From Cytophagales bacterium (GTDB lineage: Bacteria > Bacteroidota > Bacteroidia > Cytophagales > Spirosomataceae): 64,000 nt of DNA. Position 1 is the first letter of the stretch. Each line of letters begins with the position of its first letter. The notes beneath the pieces are model-generated. The model was not told the origin of the DNA. It worked only from the letters and a program-made list of their open reading frames with translations, and searched no databases. The stretch covers positions 1 through 64,000 of the forward strand of contig JAAFJL010000004.1 of the NCBI GenBank assembly GCA_013298865.1, read 5' to 3'. The position numbers were made by a program, and so were the translations under genes. Below, piece by piece: positions 63,201-64,000 of the stretch.

Positions 63201-64000
63201 TTAAAGGAATGATTCCAACAATTGTACCAAACGCATTGTGCGGATTTTGCGTCCGTCTCGATTGAGATGATAAACTCCGTTGGCAAAAAAAGTGTCGTCC
63301 ATCACAAAGTCTTCTGGACGGCACAACAAAACTCCCTCTGGAAGCCTTGTTTGAAGCATAATTTCAAGGTTATGGATTTCTGAAATATTAGCTTCAAAAG
63401 TGCTTTCTGGATAACAAGGAAACGTATAAAAGACTTGTATATTATTTCTTTTTGCCCAAGAAAGAAAATCAATGAGGGCTGGTAAAATGGATTCCCACTG
63501 CTTAGATTTCCAGCTAATGTCCTGAAATTTAGGAGATAAGACATCGAAAAGTTTTCCTTCGTAATCTCCTTTTGCAGAAAAATCTTTATCGCTCAAACTA
63601 TCAGGGCGAATTTGCCCGAAAGCCTCTTGCCAACCCATTTTTCGTTTTTCAGAATAAGTTGCGAGAAAAGATTTTTTCTCGAAAAACTGAAAAACCTCTG
63701 GTACATGATAATCTACTAAATTTCTGGTATTGGTTTCTGGGTCTGAACGACTACCATATTCAAAACTCATAACCACAACATCATCAGGGTGAAGTGAATA
63801 GCGTAACAGATTTAGGTTAAAATCAATGCCTAACCTTTCATCTAAACCAATGTTTATTGTCGGAATTTCAAATTCTTTTTCTAAAGCCATGCTGCTAATA
63901 CCAGTGGCAACATTACTGCCACCAACCAAGACAAGTCGGGGAGTTTTTACAGAATCTAATAAATCTTTTTTCTGATTGAGGGCTTTCAGGTAATGTCCAG
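63201..64000 (-). CDS. SGNH-like protein (partial, N-terminus beyond right edge)
   Basis: The frame is open from the right edge to the stop at 63201, 266 residues. It shows RLVLVGGSNVATGISS near the window edge, in the position of the first SGNH block (GGSN with Ser), LGIDFNLNLLRYSLHPDDVVVMSFEYG (shown in part: DDVVVMSFEYG), and the ending FANGVYHLNRDGRKIRT with an H near the end. This resembles the SGNH-like DltD/AlgX-type proteins that accompany MBOAT O-acyltransferases. It is 17 nt upstream of the next SGNH-like gene, so the two are one operon. Confidence 0.6.
   Translation of the reverse strand, partial: GHYLKALNQKKDLLDSVKTPRLVLVGGSNVATGISSMALEKEFEIPTINIGLDERLGIDFNLNLLRYSLHPDDVVVMSFEYGSRSDPETNTRNLVDYHVPEVFQFFEKKSFLATYSEKRKMGWQEAFGQIRPDSLSDKDFSAKGDYEGKLFDVLSPKFQDISWKSKQWESILPALIDFLSWAKRNNIQVFYTFPCYPESTFEANISEIHNLEIMLQTRLPEGVLLCRPEDFVMDDTFFANGVYHLNRDGRKIRTMRLVQLLESFL

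Noticed and set aside
63183-63324. Longer start for the 62152 SGNH-like protein
   Set aside because: The extra 47 residues overlap the upstream gene's coding region in another frame and lack family-like sequence; ATG 63183 precedes a normal membrane anchor.
1-64000. tRNA, rRNA, integrase or prophage structure
   Set aside because: No cloverleaf-like sequence, attachment repeat, integrase, transposase or phage structural gene could be recognised.

Overview
This window is a chromosomal stretch of a Bacteroidota bacterium, most likely of the order Cytophagales (Spirosomaceae/Cytophagaceae-like). The evidence is low-GC DNA, a SusC/SusD pair, two large secreted proteins with type IX (T9SS) C-terminal sorting domains, Bacteroidota-type TssD/Hcp, many short lipoproteins, almost no Shine-Dalgarno sequences, and promoters of the TTG-N19..21-TAnnTTTG type. 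I saw no rRNA, tRNA, CRISPR array, integrase or transposase.

Layout. 1-3641 (minus strand): the start of an exported protein, alanine dehydrogenase, TsaE and glycerol-3-phosphate dehydrogenase. 3976-9096: a giant M36 metalloprotease with Ig-like and beta-helix repeats. 9126-19137: the two subunits of an isoquinoline 1-oxidoreductase-like molybdenum enzyme (9342 and 15143), separated by about 5.3 kb of small genes, then a Crp-family regulator and two membrane proteins. This region also carries palindromic repeats and a MITE-like element. 19433-21530: a candidate small RNA, a DeoR-type regulator and an exported protein. 21607-25244 (minus): a type VI secretion module in which an Hcp/TssD needle domain is fused to a serine lipase-like toxin, followed by an ankyrin-repeat protein and a lipoprotein as candidate immunity or accessory factors.

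25610-34206: an MHS-family transporter, lipoproteins, a T9SS subtilase, the stress proteins Ohr, HtrA and Hsp20, and a phage-T4-like polynucleotide kinase/phosphatase. 34506-48476: a Tat-type esterase, an FG-GAP/UnbV lipoprotein, SusD, SusC and a 1351-residue T9SS adhesin-like protein. 48659-53583: an orphan YhcG-type PDDEXK nuclease, two lipoproteins, an amino-acid permease and a shortened glycosyltransferase. 53841-54611: two cold-shock genes; the first has a leader that can fold as a transcription attenuator. 54774-64000: LysS, a PP2C-like protein with seven 45-bp tandem repeats, PlsC, small membrane proteins (one decayed), a HigBA toxin-antitoxin pair, MlaE and two SGNH-like proteins, the last cut by the window edge.

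The most noteworthy systems are the Hcp-lipase effector operon (21607-25244) and the csp attenuator-like leader (53841-54015). All functions are read from motifs and general family knowledge; no database search was run.
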